From NCBI GenBank assembly GCA_021325435.1, contig JAJPHE010000086.1, positions 1 to 51,378 of the forward strand: 51,378 nt of DNA, in the 5' to 3' direction. Below, one piece after another: positions 7,912 through 17,474 of this stretch (position 1 is its first letter; each line of letters starts with the position of its first letter). The notes under the pieces are model-generated. The model made no database searches, was not told the origin of the DNA, and was given only the letters and a program-made list of their open reading frames with translations. This DNA is from Actinomycetota bacterium (GTDB lineage Bacteria > Actinomycetota > Acidimicrobiia > Acidimicrobiales > JAJPHE01). The position numbers and the translations under genes are program-made.

Positions 7912-9057
7912 GTGGACGCCGCCGTCGCTGAAGATCTGGTGGAAGCCGTACGCCGGTTCGTCCAGCGCGAGGTGCTGCCGGTGGCCGACGAGCTGGAGCA
8001 CGCCGACACCTATCCCGCCGAGCTGGTCGGCAAGATGCGCGACCTCGGGCTGTTCGGCTGCACCATTCCCGAGGAGCACGGCGGCCTCGGCATGGACGTC
8101 ACCACCTACGCCCGGGTGGTGGAGGAGCTGGCCGCCGGCTGGATGTCGCTCACCGGCGTGCTGAACACCCACATGATGGCGGCCACCCTCATCCGGCTGC
8201 ACGGGACCCCCGAGCAGGCCGGCCGCTGGCTGCCCAGAATGGCCGCGGGTGACCTGCGAGGGGCCCTGTCGCTGTCGGAGCCCGACGCCGGCAGCGACAC
8301 CCGGGCCCTGCGGTGCCGGGCCGAGCCCGACGGCGACACCTTCGTGATCACCGGAACGAAGATGTGGGTGACCAATGGGGAGCGGGCGGGCATCGTCGCC
8401 CTCGCCGCCCGCACACCCGAGGGCGTCACCTGTTTCATGGTGGAGAAGGAGCCCGGTCCCCGCAGCGGCGGCATCACCGTGTCGCGCGCCATCGGCAAGC
8501 TGGGCTACAAGGGCGTGGAGACCGTCGAGATGTCCTACGACGGCCACCGGGTGCCCGCCTCGGCCGTGTTGGGCGGCCCCACCGGATTGGGACGGGGTCT
8601 GCCCCAGATCCTCGCCGCTCTCGAGCTCGGGCGGGTGAACATCGCGGCCCGGGCGTGCGGTGTGGCCCGGGCCGCGTTCGAGGCGGCCATCCGCTACGCC
8701 CAGCAGCGCCACACCTTCGGAGTGCCGATCAGCTCGCACCAGGCCATCCAGTTCAAGCTGGCCGACATGGCCACCAAGGTCGAGGCCGCCCGCCTGTTGA
8801 CCGCCTCGGCGGCCGCCAAGCTGGACGCCGGCGAACGGGCCGACGTGGAGGCGGGCATGGCCAAGCTGTTCGCCTCCGAGACCGCCCTCGAGGTGGCCAC
8901 CGAGGCCATGCGCATCCACGGCGGCTACGGGTACACCACCGAGCTGCCGGTCGAGCGCTACTACCGCGACGCGCCGTTGATGATCATCGGGGAAGGGACG
9001 AACGAGATCCAACGGCTGGTCATCGCCCGGGGCCTGCTGCGCCGGTACGAGACGTGA
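7912..9057 (+). CDS. acyl-CoA dehydrogenase
   Basis: A 381-residue FAD-dependent acyl-CoA dehydrogenase that introduces a trans-2 double bond into an acyl-CoA. Full-length family pattern: ALSLSEPDAGSDT (flavin-binding region), VITGTKMWVTNGERA, RHTFGVPISSHQAIQFKLADMA and the C-terminal IHGGYGYTTELPVERYYRD. IIGEGTNEIQ provides the expected catalytic Glu. GTG 7912 sits 8 nt after TACCAT (7898-7903), which suggests a leaderless start. The stop overlaps the next gene's GTG, so the methyltransferase gene is coupled to it. Chain-length preference is unknown. Confidence 0.93.
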   Translation: MDAAVAEDLVEAVRRFVQREVLPVADELEHADTYPAELVGKMRDLGLFGCTIPEEHGGLGMDVTTYARVVEELAAGWMSLTGVLNTHMMAATLIRLHGTPEQAGRWLPRMAAGDLRGALSLSEPDAGSDTRALRCRAEPDGDTFVITGTKMWVTNGERAGIVALAARTPEGVTCFMVEKEPGPRSGGITVSRAIGKLGYKGVETVEMSYDGHRVPASAVLGGPTGLGRGLPQILAALELGRVNIAARACGVARAAFEAAIRYAQQRHTFGVPISSHQAIQFKLADMATKVEAARLLTASAAAKLDAGERADVEAGMAKLFASETALEVATEAMRIHGGYGYTTELPVERYYRDAPLMIIGEGTNEIQRLVIARGLLRRYET

Positions 9058-9707
9058 TCGAGCTCGGGCTGCGCAACGACGTCTACCGGAGGCCCCTGGC
9101 CACCGCCTTGGACCGTCTCGGCCTGCGCGAAGGGTGGCGCTGCGTCGACGTCGGCGCGGGAGGCGGAGACGTCACCGTGGCCCTGGCCGAGCTGGTCGGC
9201 CGCGACGGGCGGGTCTACGCGGTGGACAGCGACCCGGCCGCCCGTGACGCCGTGGCCGACGCCGCCGCCACCGCGGCGGTGGCCCAGGTGCTCGCCATCA
9301 CCCAGGCCGGCGAGGACCTCCTGCTGCCCGAGCCGGTGGACCTGGCCTTCTGCCGCTTCCTTCTGATGCACGTGGTCGACCCGGTCGTGGTCATCGGCCG
9401 CATGGGCCGGGCGGTCCGACCGGGCGGCTGGGTGGTCTGTCAGGAGCCCGTCACCTCCGCCGGCCGGGTCGGCGGTGCGCCCATGTCGATGCCCGACGCC
9501 CGCCACCCGGACGTCGGCGCCCTCCTGCCGGCGCTGGCCCGTAAGGCCGGGCTGGAGGTGGTGGACGCCTGGGCCGAGGCGCCGGCGGGGGCGGGGCCGG
9601 GCCCCGTTGCCCGCTACCTCGAGTCGCTCACCGGGGTCGACCCGGGCGACGATCCCGTCGTGCTGCCCCCGCTGGTGACCGTGGTCTCGAGGCGCCCGGT
9701 CGGCTGA
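9054..9707 (+). CDS. class I SAM-dependent methyltransferase
   Basis: A 217-residue protein with the SAM-binding signature CVDVGAGGGDVTVALAELVG (motif I) and GRVYAVDSD (motif II acidic residue), then LAFCRFLLMHVVDP and MGRAVRPGGWVVCQEP (motif post-III). The start GTG 9054 overlaps the acyl-CoA dehydrogenase stop (GTGA). Without this start the frame extends far into the previous gene, so the overlap start is preferred. The substrate is unknown; UbiE/type-11-like by pattern. Confidence 0.85.
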   Translation: MIELGLRNDVYRRPLATALDRLGLREGWRCVDVGAGGGDVTVALAELVGRDGRVYAVDSDPAARDAVADAAATAAVAQVLAITQAGEDLLLPEPVDLAFCRFLLMHVVDPVVVIGRMGRAVRPGGWVVCQEPVTSAGRVGGAPMSMPDARHPDVGALLPALARKAGLEVVDAWAEAPAGAGPGPVARYLESLTGVDPGDDPVVLPPLVTVVSRRPVG

Positions 9708-9764
9708 GGACGGCGCCGGCGCGCACCTGGAGTGGGTCTGGGGCCGGTCGGTAGTCTCCCGGCC

Positions 9765-11360
9765 ATGTCGGTCCCTGATCTCGAAGCCGCCGGACGCGCC
9801 GTAGAGCTGGCCCGATCCGTCGTCGGTTCCGCCACCCAGGCCCTGGCCGACCGGGGTATCGACGACCACCAGGTCATCGCCTACGACCTCGCCCACGCCG
9901 CTGCCGGGGTGGAGGGGGCGGCCGTGTTGCTCGACTACGGCAGCCGGGGAGATGCCGAGGCCGCCGTGGCCGCCGCCTTCGCGGCGGAGGCCGTCTATGA
10001 CGTCATGTGCCGGTCCCTGGGCCGCGAGGGCGAGTGGGGTTTCCGGCCCGGCGCCCTCGAGGAGGCGCTGCCCTTCGTCAGGGCCCACCGGTCGCCGGAC
10101 TTCGTGGCCGGGCTGGCCGAGGTGGATGCTCCCCGCCATCTCGACCCCGACTTCGAGATGGTGCAGGACACCTTTCGGCGCTTCGCCGAGGACCGCATCC
10201 GCCCCGTCGCCGAACACGTGCACCGCACCAACGGGGACATCCCGGAGGAGATCATCTCGGGCCTGGCCGAGATGGGGGCCTTCGGCCTCTCGGTCCCCGA
10301 GCAGTACGGGGGCTTCGCGTCGGGCGGCGAGCACGACTACCTCGGCATGGTGGTGGCGACCGAGGAGCTGTCACGGGGCTCGCTGGGGGTCGGCGGTTCG
10401 CTGATCACCCGGCCCGAGATCCTCACCCGGGCCCTGGTGCGGGGCGGCACCGAGGACCAGAAGCGCGAGTGGCTGCCCCGCATCGCCACCGGCGAGGTGA
10501 TGGTGGCGGTGTCGGTGACCGAGCCCGACTTCGGGTCCGACGTCGCCGGCCTCAAGGTGACCGCCACCCCCACCGAGGGCGGCTACCTCATCAACGGGGT
10601 GAAGACGTGGTGCACGTTCGCGGCCCGGGCCGACGTGCTGATGCTGCTGGCCCGCACCGACCCCGACCGGTCCAAGGCCCACCGGGGCCTGTCGCTGTTC
10701 GTGGTGCCCAAACCGAGGGGCGAGGGGGCCGGCTTCGTGTTCCACCAGGACCCGGCGGCCGAGGGCCGCGGGGGCGAGGCCGGGCGCCTCGAGGGCAGGC
10801 CCATCGACACCATCGGCTACCGGGGCATGCACTCCTACGAGCTCGCCTTCGAGAACTGGTGGGTGCCCGAGTCCAACCTCATCGGCGGGGAGGAAGGCAA
10901 GGGCCGGGGCTTCTACTACCAGATGGAGGGGTTCGAGAACGGGCGACTGCAGACGGCCGCCCGCGCCGTCGGGGTGATGCAGGCCGCCTACGAGGCGGCC
11001 CGGGAGTACGCCGTGAACCGGGTCGTGTTCGGTGCGCCCATAGTCGACTACCAGCTCACCCGGGCCAAGCTGGGGCGGATGGCGACGATCATCCAGGCCT
11101 CCCGTCAGTTCGCCTACCAGGCCGCCCGTCTCATGGCCAAGGGCGAGGGGGCCATGGAGGCCTCCATGGTCAAGGCCTACGTGTGCCGGGCCGCCGAGTG
11201 GGTGACCCGCGAGGCCATGCAGATCCACGGCGGCATGGGCTACGCCGAGGAGTTCGACGTCAGCCGCTACTTCGTCGACGCCCGGGTGCTCTCCATTTTC
11301 GAAGGGGCCGACGAGGTGCTGGCCCTGCGGGTGATCGCCCGCCGGCTGGCCGGCTCCTGA
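9765..11360 (+). CDS. mcd: (2S)-methylsuccinyl-CoA dehydrogenase (probable)
   Basis: A 531-residue acyl-CoA dehydrogenase with an N-terminal extension of about 130 residues, the size typical of Mcd in the ethylmalonyl-CoA pathway (methylsuccinyl-CoA to mesaconyl-CoA). Characteristic stretches are GFASGGEHDYLGMVVATEEL, TEPDFGSDVAGLK, TIGYRGMHSYEL, NLIGGEEGKGRGFYYQMEGF and ENGRLQTAARAVGVMQAAYE. IFEGADEVLALRVIA carries the catalytic Glu. ATG 9765 follows TAGTCT (9752-9757) by 7 nt; a GTG-like upstream extension adds only 11 residues. A malyl-CoA-type lyase (17475-18425) elsewhere in the window supports the pathway. A general long acyl-CoA dehydrogenase is the alternative. Confidence 0.82.
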   Translation: MSVPDLEAAGRAVELARSVVGSATQALADRGIDDHQVIAYDLAHAAAGVEGAAVLLDYGSRGDAEAAVAAAFAAEAVYDVMCRSLGREGEWGFRPGALEEALPFVRAHRSPDFVAGLAEVDAPRHLDPDFEMVQDTFRRFAEDRIRPVAEHVHRTNGDIPEEIISGLAEMGAFGLSVPEQYGGFASGGEHDYLGMVVATEELSRGSLGVGGSLITRPEILTRALVRGGTEDQKREWLPRIATGEVMVAVSVTEPDFGSDVAGLKVTATPTEGGYLINGVKTWCTFAARADVLMLLARTDPDRSKAHRGLSLFVVPKPRGEGAGFVFHQDPAAEGRGGEAGRLEGRPIDTIGYRGMHSYELAFENWWVPESNLIGGEEGKGRGFYYQMEGFENGRLQTAARAVGVMQAAYEAAREYAVNRVVFGAPIVDYQLTRAKLGRMATIIQASRQFAYQAARLMAKGEGAMEASMVKAYVCRAAEWVTREAMQIHGGMGYAEEFDVSRYFVDARVLSIFEGADEVLALRVIARRLAGS

Positions 11361-11369
11361 GGGCCCCGG

Positions 11370-11897
11370 TCAGGCGGCGGCGGCGTCCTTCCGCGGCGGG
11401 CGCCAGAACACCGCCAGCAGGGCCAGGCCTCCGCCGACGCCGGCACCGAGGGCGATCCAGAAACCGGTCCAGCCGAACAGCCGCTGCAGGCCGATGTGAG
11501 GGTCGACACCCCAGGCCCCGGAGCCGAGGATGGCGGCGACGAAGCCGATGAGGGTGAGGGTCATCACGTACTCCCACCCCTCGGTGGGGCGGCGGAACAC
11601 GAAGAACCCGGCGTTGCGGTGGTTGGTGATCCACGCCACCACCATCACGCCGATGACCCCCGCCGCGGCCAGCGGCGTCAGCAGTCCGAGTACGAGCAGG
11701 GCCCCGCAGCCGAGCTCGGTGAGGCTGGCGACCCAGGCGTGGAGCAGGCCAGGTCGCATGCCGAGGCTGTCGAACCACCGGCCGGTGCCGGCGATCTTGC
11801 CGCCGCCGAAGATGTGGTTGTAGCCGTGGGCCAGGAAGACGATGCCCAGGGTGAGCCGCAGGACGAGCAGGGCCAGGTCGGTGGCGCTCGCGTTCAT
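11370..11897 (-). CDS. DoxX family membrane protein
   Basis: A 175-residue integral membrane protein with four or five hydrophobic helices. The N-terminal LVLRLTLGIVFLAHGYNHIF and later ELGCGALLVLGLLTPLAA match the DoxX pattern (small subunits of thiosulfate:quinone oxidoreductase or related membrane proteins, mostly uncharacterised). The ATG overlaps the stop of the upstream gene (ATGA, 11894-11897), so the two are co-translated. No partner oxidoreductase subunit is visible. Confidence 0.87.
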   Translation of the reverse strand: MNASATDLALLVLRLTLGIVFLAHGYNHIFGGGKIAGTGRWFDSLGMRPGLLHAWVASLTELGCGALLVLGLLTPLAAAGVIGVMVVAWITNHRNAGFFVFRRPTEGWEYVMTLTLIGFVAAILGSGAWGVDPHIGLQRLFGWTGFWIALGAGVGGGLALLAVFWRPPRKDAAAA

Positions 11898-12460
11898 CGT
11901 GCCGTCTCCTCCGTCGCGGCCGGCTCGGCGGCCGGCGGTCCATCATGGCCGGAGCGGCCGGCGCCCATCACCTCGTCCCAGGGGCGGCGGGCGAGGGCGG
12001 CCAGCTCGTCGTCGACCGGCGCGTGAGCCCCCCGGCGCCGGGCCACTTCCATGGCTCGGGCGATGATCGCCCCCATCGCCGCCCGCTCCACCGGCACGAT
12101 GTCGGCCAGGCCGTGGGCGGCGGCCCGCTCCCGTGCCACCAGCCCGGCGTAGTTGAAGGCGTTGCGGGCCAGGGCGTCGATGGCGTAGAGGTCACCCGGG
12201 TGCAATGGGTAGGGGGAGCTGTAGCGGTAGACCCGCTCCAGCTCCTCACGCCGACCGGTGCGGTCCGCCTCGGCGATCACGTCCTGGTAGGCGGCCAGCA
12301 GGGCTCGGCACGTGGGGGCGTCGAGGGACGGGGCGGCTTCGGCCACCGCGGCCATCTCCTCGCCCAGGCGGCCGTGGGCCGACACCAGGGCGTGGCGGTC
12401 GTAGCGTCGGCGGATCTCCGCCTCGCGGCGCTGGCGCTCCTCCTGCTCGGGCGTGATCAT
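11894..12460 (-). CDS. hypothetical protein, soluble and alpha-helical
   Basis: A 188-residue protein I do not recognise. It starts with a charged helix (EQEERQRREAEIRRRYDRHA), continues with Ala/Glu/Arg-rich helices and ends in a low-complexity tail. No signal peptide, membrane segment or metal motif is evident. It contains SSPYPLHPGDLYAIDALARN near the middle. The gene is translationally coupled to DoxX and follows the SDR gene at 12468-13181 on the same strand by 7 nt, so the three probably form one operon. Confidence 0.7.
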   Translation of the reverse strand: MITPEQEERQRREAEIRRRYDRHALVSAHGRLGEEMAAVAEAAPSLDAPTCRALLAAYQDVIAEADRTGRREELERVYRYSSPYPLHPGDLYAIDALARNAFNYAGLVARERAAAHGLADIVPVERAAMGAIIARAMEVARRRGAHAPVDDELAALARRPWDEVMGAGRSGHDGPPAAEPAATEETAR

Positions 12461-12467
12461 GCCGGCC

Positions 12468-13181
12468 CTACAGCAGTCCGGTAGTCAACCCGCCGTCGAC
12501 GTTGACGGCGGTGGCGGTCATGAAGCCGGCCGGCTCCGAGCACATGAAGGCGACGACGCGGCCGAAGTCACCCGGGTCGCCCATCGGTCCGCCTCCTCCG
12601 AGCTGCTTCATCCGATCGGTGGCGTGGGGCCCCGGGCAGGCGAGGTTGAGGGTGATGCCGTCGGAGAACAGCTCGGGGGCCGCTGTCTTGACCCACGCCC
12701 ACAACCCGGTCCGGGCCACGTTGGACAGCGACAGGTTGGGGATGGGCTGCTTCACGCTGTAGGAGGTGATGCAGCAGATCCGACCCCATCCGGCCTGCCT
12801 GAGGTGGGGCAGGGCCGCCCGGACGAGGCGGACCGCTGACAGCAGGTTGGCCTCCACCGCCCGGTGCACGCCCTCGTCGGTCACCTCCAGGGCGGTGGCC
12901 GGCGGGGGTCCACCGTTGTTGGCCACGACCACGTGCAGGGCGCCGAAGCGGGCCACCGTCTCCTCGACCAGCCGGGCCGGGGCGGCCGGATCGTTCATGT
13001 CGGCGACCACGGCCTCGACCCCGGTAGGCAGGCTGGCCCGGGCGGCGTCGAGGGCGGCGGCGTGGCGCGAGCTGATCATGACGTGGGCGCCCTCCTCGGC
13101 GAGGGCCCGGGCGGCGGCCAGCCCGAGACCCCGCGAGGAAGCGGTCACCAGCGCCACCCGGCCCGACAGACCCAGATCCAT
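12468..13181 (-). CDS. short-chain dehydrogenase/reductase with altered catalytic tetrad
   Basis: A 237-residue SDR. The cofactor motif TASSRGLGLA is the TGxxxGxG loop, VVANNGGPPP replaces NNAG, and IYxVDGG-type AVNVDGGL ends the fold. The catalytic Ser is in CITSYS. Where YxxxK is expected (13 and 17 residues on) the sequence reads SNVAR, so both Tyr and Lys are missing. This substitution recurs in one SDR branch annotated as 3-oxoacyl-ACP reductase-like, from memory. Activity is therefore uncertain. ATG 13181 has an upstream GGAGGG on the coding strand. Confidence 0.83.
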   Translation of the reverse strand: MDLGLSGRVALVTASSRGLGLAAARALAEEGAHVMISSRHAAALDAARASLPTGVEAVVADMNDPAAPARLVEETVARFGALHVVVANNGGPPPATALEVTDEGVHRAVEANLLSAVRLVRAALPHLRQAGWGRICCITSYSVKQPIPNLSLSNVARTGLWAWVKTAAPELFSDGITLNLACPGPHATDRMKQLGGGGPMGDPGDFGRVVAFMCSEPAGFMTATAVNVDGGLTTGLL

Positions 13182-13218
13182 TCAGCGACCCTCCTCGCGG
13201 TCCGTAGCATCCTGTCTT

Positions 13219-13596
13219 ATGGAACAGCCGTTGGAGCTCGTGCTGCGCTTCTGCGCGGCCTGGTCGGACCTCGACCTCGACCACCTGATCTCGTTCTTCA
13301 CCGAGGACGCCGTCTACCACAACATGCCCCTCGAGCCCGTCACCGGGGTGGAGGCCATCCGGGCCACCATCTCCGGATTCACCGGCGGGGTGGACAAGGT
13401 CGTGTTCGAGGTGCTTCACGCCGCCGCCGCCGGCGAGGTGGTGCTGACCGAGCGAGTCGACCACTTCCACCTGCCCGGACGGGTCATCAGCCTGCCGGTC
13501 ATGGGCACCTTCGAGGTGGCCGGGGGGTCGATCAGGGCGTGGCGTGACTACTTCGACATGAACCAGTTCATGAGCCAGATGGCGCCGTCCTCGTGA
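13219..13596 (+). CDS. limonene-1,2-epoxide hydrolase family protein
   Basis: A 125-residue protein of the SnoaL-like/LEH fold. LEH enzymes open epoxides with an Asp-Arg-Asp triad. Here ERVDHF gives R79 and D81, and AWRDYFD gives the second Asp (D110), in the expected order, with LPVMGTFEV between. ATG 13219 follows TAGCAT (13205-13210) by 8 nt, so the transcript is probably leaderless and divergent from the SDR. It overlaps the typA start (GTGA). With the enzyme at 2249 it is the second probable epoxide hydrolase here. Confidence 0.87.
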   Translation: MEQPLELVLRFCAAWSDLDLDHLISFFTEDAVYHNMPLEPVTGVEAIRATISGFTGGVDKVVFEVLHAAAAGEVVLTERVDHFHLPGRVISLPVMGTFEVAGGSIRAWRDYFDMNQFMSQMAPSS

Positions 13597-15452
13597 CGGC
13601 GTCCCGTGCCGACCTGCGCAACCTGGCGATCGTCGCCCACGTCGACCACGGCAAGACGACGTTGGTCGACGCCATGCTCTGGCAGTCCGGCGCCTTCCGG
13701 GCCAACCAGGACGTCGCCGAGCGGGTGATGGACTCGATGGACCTCGAGCGCGAGAAGGGCATCACCATCCTGGCCAAGAACACCGCCGTCCACCACGGCG
13801 GGATCAAGCTGAACATCGTCGACACCCCCGGCCACGCCGACTTCGGCGGTGAGGTGGAGCGGGCCTTGGCCATGGTCGACGGGGTCCTTCTCCTCGTCGA
13901 CGCCAGCGAGGGGCCGTTGCCCCAGACCCGGTTCGTGCTGCGCAAGGCGCTCGAGCAGCGCCTGCCCGTCGTGCTGGTGATCAACAAGATCGACCGGGGC
14001 GACGCCCGACCGGCCGAGGTCCTCGACGACGTCTACGAGCTCTTCCTCGATCTCGACGCCGACGAGTCCCAGATCGACTTCCCGATCCTGTACTGCAACG
14101 CCAAGGCGGGGCGGGCCTCGACCGAAGTAGACGTAGAGGGGACCGACCTCGAGCCACTGTTCAAGGCCATCTTCGAGCACATCCCCGCCCCCACCTACGA
14201 CCCCGGCCATCCGCTGCAGGCCTTCGTCACCAACCTCGACGCCTCGCCCTACGTGGGCCGGCTGGCCGTCTGCCGGGTCCGCAACGGGACGATCCGGCGG
14301 GGCCAGCAGGTGGCCTGGTGCCGGGCGGACGGGACGGTCGAGCGGGTCAAGGTGAGCGAGGTCTACGTCACCGACGCCCTCGACCGGGTGGACGCGGCCG
14401 AGGCGGGGCCCGGCGAGATCATCGCCGTCGCCGGGTTGGCGGACGTCACCATCGGGGAGACCCTGTCGGACCCCGACGACCCCCGCCCTCTGCCGGTGCT
14501 GCGGGTCGACGAGCCCAGCCTCGGCATGACGATAGGCATCAACACCTCCCCCCTGTCCGGTCGGGAGGGGAACAAGCTCACCGCTCGGCTGATCAAGGGC
14601 CGGCTCGACGCCGAGCTGGTCGGCAACGTGTCGCTCAGGGTGATCGACACCGACCGGCCCGACGCGTGGGAGGTCCAGGGCCGGGGCGAGCTGCAGCTGG
14701 CGGTGCTGGTCGAGGTCCTCCGGCGCGAGGGGTTCGAGCTCACCGTGGGCAAGCCCCAGGTGGTCACCCGCACCATCGACGGCAAGGTGCACGAGCCGGT
14801 GGAGCGGGTGTCGATCGACGTCCCCGAGGACTTCCTCGGCGTGGTGACCCAGCTGCTGGCCCTGCGCAAGGGCCGGCTCGAGCAGATGGTCAACCACGGG
14901 ACCGGCTGGGCCCGCCTCGACTACCGGGTGCCGTCGCGGGGCCTCATCGGATTCCGCACCGAGTTCCTCACCGAGACTCGAGGCACAGGGATCCTCCACC
15001 ACGTCTTTGACCGCTTCGAGCCGTGGCACGGCGAGCTGCGCACCCGCCCGACGGGTGCTCTGGTCGCCGACCGCCAGGGCCTCACCACCACCTACTCGCT
15101 CCTCGCTCTCCAGGATCGCGGCGCGCTGTTCGTGGGGCCCGGCGTCGAGGTCTACGAAGGGATGATCGTCGGTGAGAACGTTCGCCCCGAGGACATGGAC
15201 GTCAACCCCACCCGTGAGCGCAAGCTGACCAACATGCGGTCGTCGACGGCCGAGGAGCTGGTGAGGCTCATCCCGCCCCGGCTGCTGTCGCTGGAGCAGG
15301 CGCTCGAGTTCGTGCGCGAGGACGAGTGCGTGGAGGTGACCCCCTCTCAGGTCCGGCTGCGCAAGGTCATCCTCGACGCCACCGAGCGGGGCAGACGGGC
15401 CGCCCACGCCAAGCGGGCCCGGCAGAGGGAAGAGACGGCCGACCGGTCGTGA
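13593..15452 (+). CDS. typA: translational GTPase TypA/BipA
   Basis: A 619-residue ribosome-associated GTPase of the EF-G superfamily, involved in ribosome assembly and stress adaptation. G-domain motifs: AHVDHGKTT (P-loop), EREKGITI (switch I), [14 protein letters not shown] (G3) and NKID (G4). The C-terminal half has the TypA-specific domain with [14 protein letters not shown] near the end. GTG 13593 overlaps the upstream stop. The next gene again overlaps (GTGA at 15449), so LEH, typA and DUF445 form an operon. Confidence 0.97.
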   Translation: MTASRADLRNLAIVAHVDHGKTTLVDAMLWQSGAFRANQDVAERVMDSMDLEREKGITILAKNTAVHHGGIKLNIVDTPGHADFGGEVERALAMVDGVLLLVDASEGPLPQTRFVLRKALEQRLPVVLVINKIDRGDARPAEVLDDVYELFLDLDADESQIDFPILYCNAKAGRASTEVDVEGTDLEPLFKAIFEHIPAPTYDPGHPLQAFVTNLDASPYVGRLAVCRVRNGTIRRGQQVAWCRADGTVERVKVSEVYVTDALDRVDAAEAGPGEIIAVAGLADVTIGETLSDPDDPRPLPVLRVDEPSLGMTIGINTSPLSGREGNKLTARLIKGRLDAELVGNVSLRVIDTDRPDAWEVQGRGELQLAVLVEVLRREGFELTVGKPQVVTRTIDGKVHEPVERVSIDVPEDFLGVVTQLLALRKGRLEQMVNHGTGWARLDYRVPSRGLIGFRTEFLTETRGTGILHHVFDRFEPWHGELRTRPTGALVADRQGLTTTYSLLALQDRGALFVGPGVEVYEGMIVGENVRPEDMDVNPTRERKLTNMRSSTAEELVRLIPPRLLSLEQALEFVREDECVEVTPSQVRLRKVILDATERGRRAAHAKRARQREETADRS

Positions 15453-16738
15453 CCACGGTCGGGGCGCCCGCCGGCACCAGGGCGGAGGCGCCGCCGTTCC
15501 GGGCCGGGGAGGAGGAGACCAGGGCCCGCCAGCTGGCCGCCGCTCGCCGGCGGGCGACCGGACTGCTGGTGGCCGTCAGCGCCGTCTTCGTCGCCGTCAC
15601 GGTGGCGGGGGCCCACGGATGGGTGACGTGGGTCCAGGCGGCCGCCGAGGCGTCCATGGTCGGCGGGGTGGCCGACTGGTTCGCGGTGACGGCCCTGTTC
15701 CGCCGACCGCTGGGCTTGCCGATCCCCCACACGGCCGTCATCGTCGAGCGCAAGGACCAGTTCGGGGAGACGCTCGGTCGCTTCGTGCAGGAGAACTTCC
15801 TGTCGGCCGACGTGCTCTCCGAGCGGATCCAGCGGGCCGATCTCACCCGCCGGCTGGCCGACTGGCTGACCGGGGACGGCAACGCGGAGAGGATCGCCGG
15901 CCAGGCGGCTGACGTGGTGGTCGAGGTGACCGAGCTGATGCGCGACGAGGAGGTCCACGGGGCCATCGCCGCCGAGATGCAACGGGGCCTCCAGGCCCTG
16001 CCGGTGGCGCCCCTGGCCGGGCGGGGGCTGCGGGCCGTCACCGCCGATGACCGCCACGCCGAGCTGTTCGACATCCTGATCGCCGGCTTCGACAAGTTCC
16101 TGGAGGAGAACCACGACAGCCTCCGCGCCCGGTTCCGGGCCGAGTCGCCCCGCTGGGTGCCGGAGGTGGTCGACGACGCGGTCTTCGATCGGCTCCTGCG
16201 CCGGCTGCGTCGGCAGCTTCACGGCGCGGCGACCGATCCCGACCACGGGGCCCGCGACCAGTTCGGTGTCTGGCTGGAGTCGCTCTCGGAGCGGCTGGAG
16301 ACGTCGCCCGAGATGCAGGAACGGGCCGAGGAGCTGAAGCGCCAGCTGCTCGAGCACTCGGAGCTACGCGAGTGGTCGTCGTCGCTGTGGCACGACCTCA
16401 AGGCGACCCTGCGCTCCCAGGCGGCGGCCCCCGACTCCGAGCTGCGCCGGCGTCTGGCCGCGGCGCTGCGCTCGGCCGGTGAGCGCCTGACCGAGGACCC
16501 TCGGTTGCGGGCCAGCGTCGACCAGGCGGCCGAGTCAGCGGTCCGGGCCCTGGCCGACCAGTTCCACGACGAGCTGGCCGACCTGGTCAGCGGCACCGTC
16601 AGCCGCTGGGACGCGGGCCAGACCGCCCGCCGGCTCGAGCTCCTGCTCGGCCGCGACCTGCAGTTCATCCGGATCAACGGCACGGTCGTGGGCGCCCTGG
16701 TCGGCACCGCCCTGCACGCCGTCGCCCGCTACAGCTGA
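15449..16738 (+). CDS. DUF445 family membrane-associated protein
   Basis: A 429-residue DUF445 (YjiN-like) protein. One N-terminal membrane helix ([17 protein letters not shown]) is followed by the hallmark [21 protein letters not shown] and [16 protein letters not shown] long charged helical region comes next, and a short hydrophobic C-terminus ([16 protein letters not shown]). The function of the family is not established. The start overlaps the typA stop. The gene ends exactly where the convergent glycosyltransferase gene ends (16738/16739), leaving no intergenic space. Confidence 0.87.
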   Translation: MTTVGAPAGTRAEAPPFRAGEEETRARQLAAARRRATGLLVAVSAVFVAVTVAGAHGWVTWVQAAAEASMVGGVADWFAVTALFRRPLGLPIPHTAVIVERKDQFGETLGRFVQENFLSADVLSERIQRADLTRRLADWLTGDGNAERIAGQAADVVVEVTELMRDEEVHGAIAAEMQRGLQALPVAPLAGRGLRAVTADDRHAELFDILIAGFDKFLEENHDSLRARFRAESPRWVPEVVDDAVFDRLLRRLRRQLHGAATDPDHGARDQFGVWLESLSERLETSPEMQERAEELKRQLLEHSELREWSSSLWHDLKATLRSQAAAPDSELRRRLAAALRSAGERLTEDPRLRASVDQAAESAVRALADQFHDELADLVSGTVSRWDAGQTARRLELLLGRDLQFIRINGTVVGALVGTALHAVARYS

Positions 16739-17470
16739 CTAACCCTCGACCCGCAGGTCGCGCAGGTAGAACCAGTAGCTGCGGGCCCGCACCGTCCGCA
16801 GCACGCCGACCATGTCCCAGAACATCTGCCAGGTGCGCCGCCACCCGTCGGGCCAGCCGAACTTCTGGCGTTTGGTCCGGTGGGTCACACCCTTCATGAC
16901 CCGGGCGGTCGTCGAACAGCGGCCTTCGGCGATCACCTCGTTGATCATCACCTCGATGGTGTAGCCGTCGCGCTTGGAGGGCGGCACCGCGTTGAACACC
17001 CAGCGGGGAACGATGCGCTCACCGGTGGTCGGCGGCAGCCGCACCACCAGCGGGTTGAGCCACCGGTAGTCGAAGGTGCCGAGCGACATGACGGCCCGGC
17101 CCTCGACGTAGGGCTGGCAGATGGCATCGAGATGGGCGGCGGTCAGCCCGATGAGATCGGCGTCGACGAAGAGGATGGCCTCGGCGTCACTCGCCTCGAC
17201 GCCCGCCTCCATGGCGTGGGCCTTGGACCCCTGCGACCGCTCAAATGCCAGCGACGGGCCACCGGACCCGTCGGCTAGGGGTCCCCGACGCACGACCTTG
17301 GCGCCGGCGGCCGCGGCCCGGGTGGCGGTGTCGTCGGTGGATCCGTCATCCACCACGACCACCTGGCGCACGTAGCGGCAGGCGAGGCAGGCCTCCACCA
17401 CGGAGGCGACGGTCGGCTCCTCGTTGCGCGCCGGTATGACGGCGTCGATGACCGGGCGAGCGCCGGGCAC
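16739..17470 (-). CDS. family 2 glycosyltransferase
   Basis: A 243-residue GT-A-fold glycosyltransferase. AVIPARNEEPTVASVV is the N-terminal nucleotide-binding motif, VVVVDDGSTDDT follows, and FVDADL is the DxD-like metal site. The region after it resembles glucosyl-3-phosphoglycerate synthase-type GT2/GT81 proteins (GERIVPRWVFN). No membrane segment is clear. The start is GTG 17470, 4 nt after the stop of the upstream lyase gene, so the two are likely cotranscribed. Acceptor unknown. Confidence 0.83.
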   Translation of the reverse strand: MPGARPVIDAVIPARNEEPTVASVVEACLACRYVRQVVVVDDGSTDDTATRAAAAGAKVVRRGPLADGSGGPSLAFERSQGSKAHAMEAGVEASDAEAILFVDADLIGLTAAHLDAICQPYVEGRAVMSLGTFDYRWLNPLVVRLPPTTGERIVPRWVFNAVPPSKRDGYTIEVMINEVIAEGRCSTTARVMKGVTHRTKRQKFGWPDGWRRTWQMFWDMVGVLRTVRARSYWFYLRDLRVEG

Positions 17471-17474
17471 CCGC

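Noticed and set aside
10007-11551. Long plus-strand frame overlapping the Mcd-like gene
   Set aside because: Shadow of the real gene; the translation is Arg/Gly-rich and has no domain.
13548-15407. 619-codon antisense frame over typA
   Set aside because: It mirrors typA codon by codon, has low-complexity composition and no start signal.
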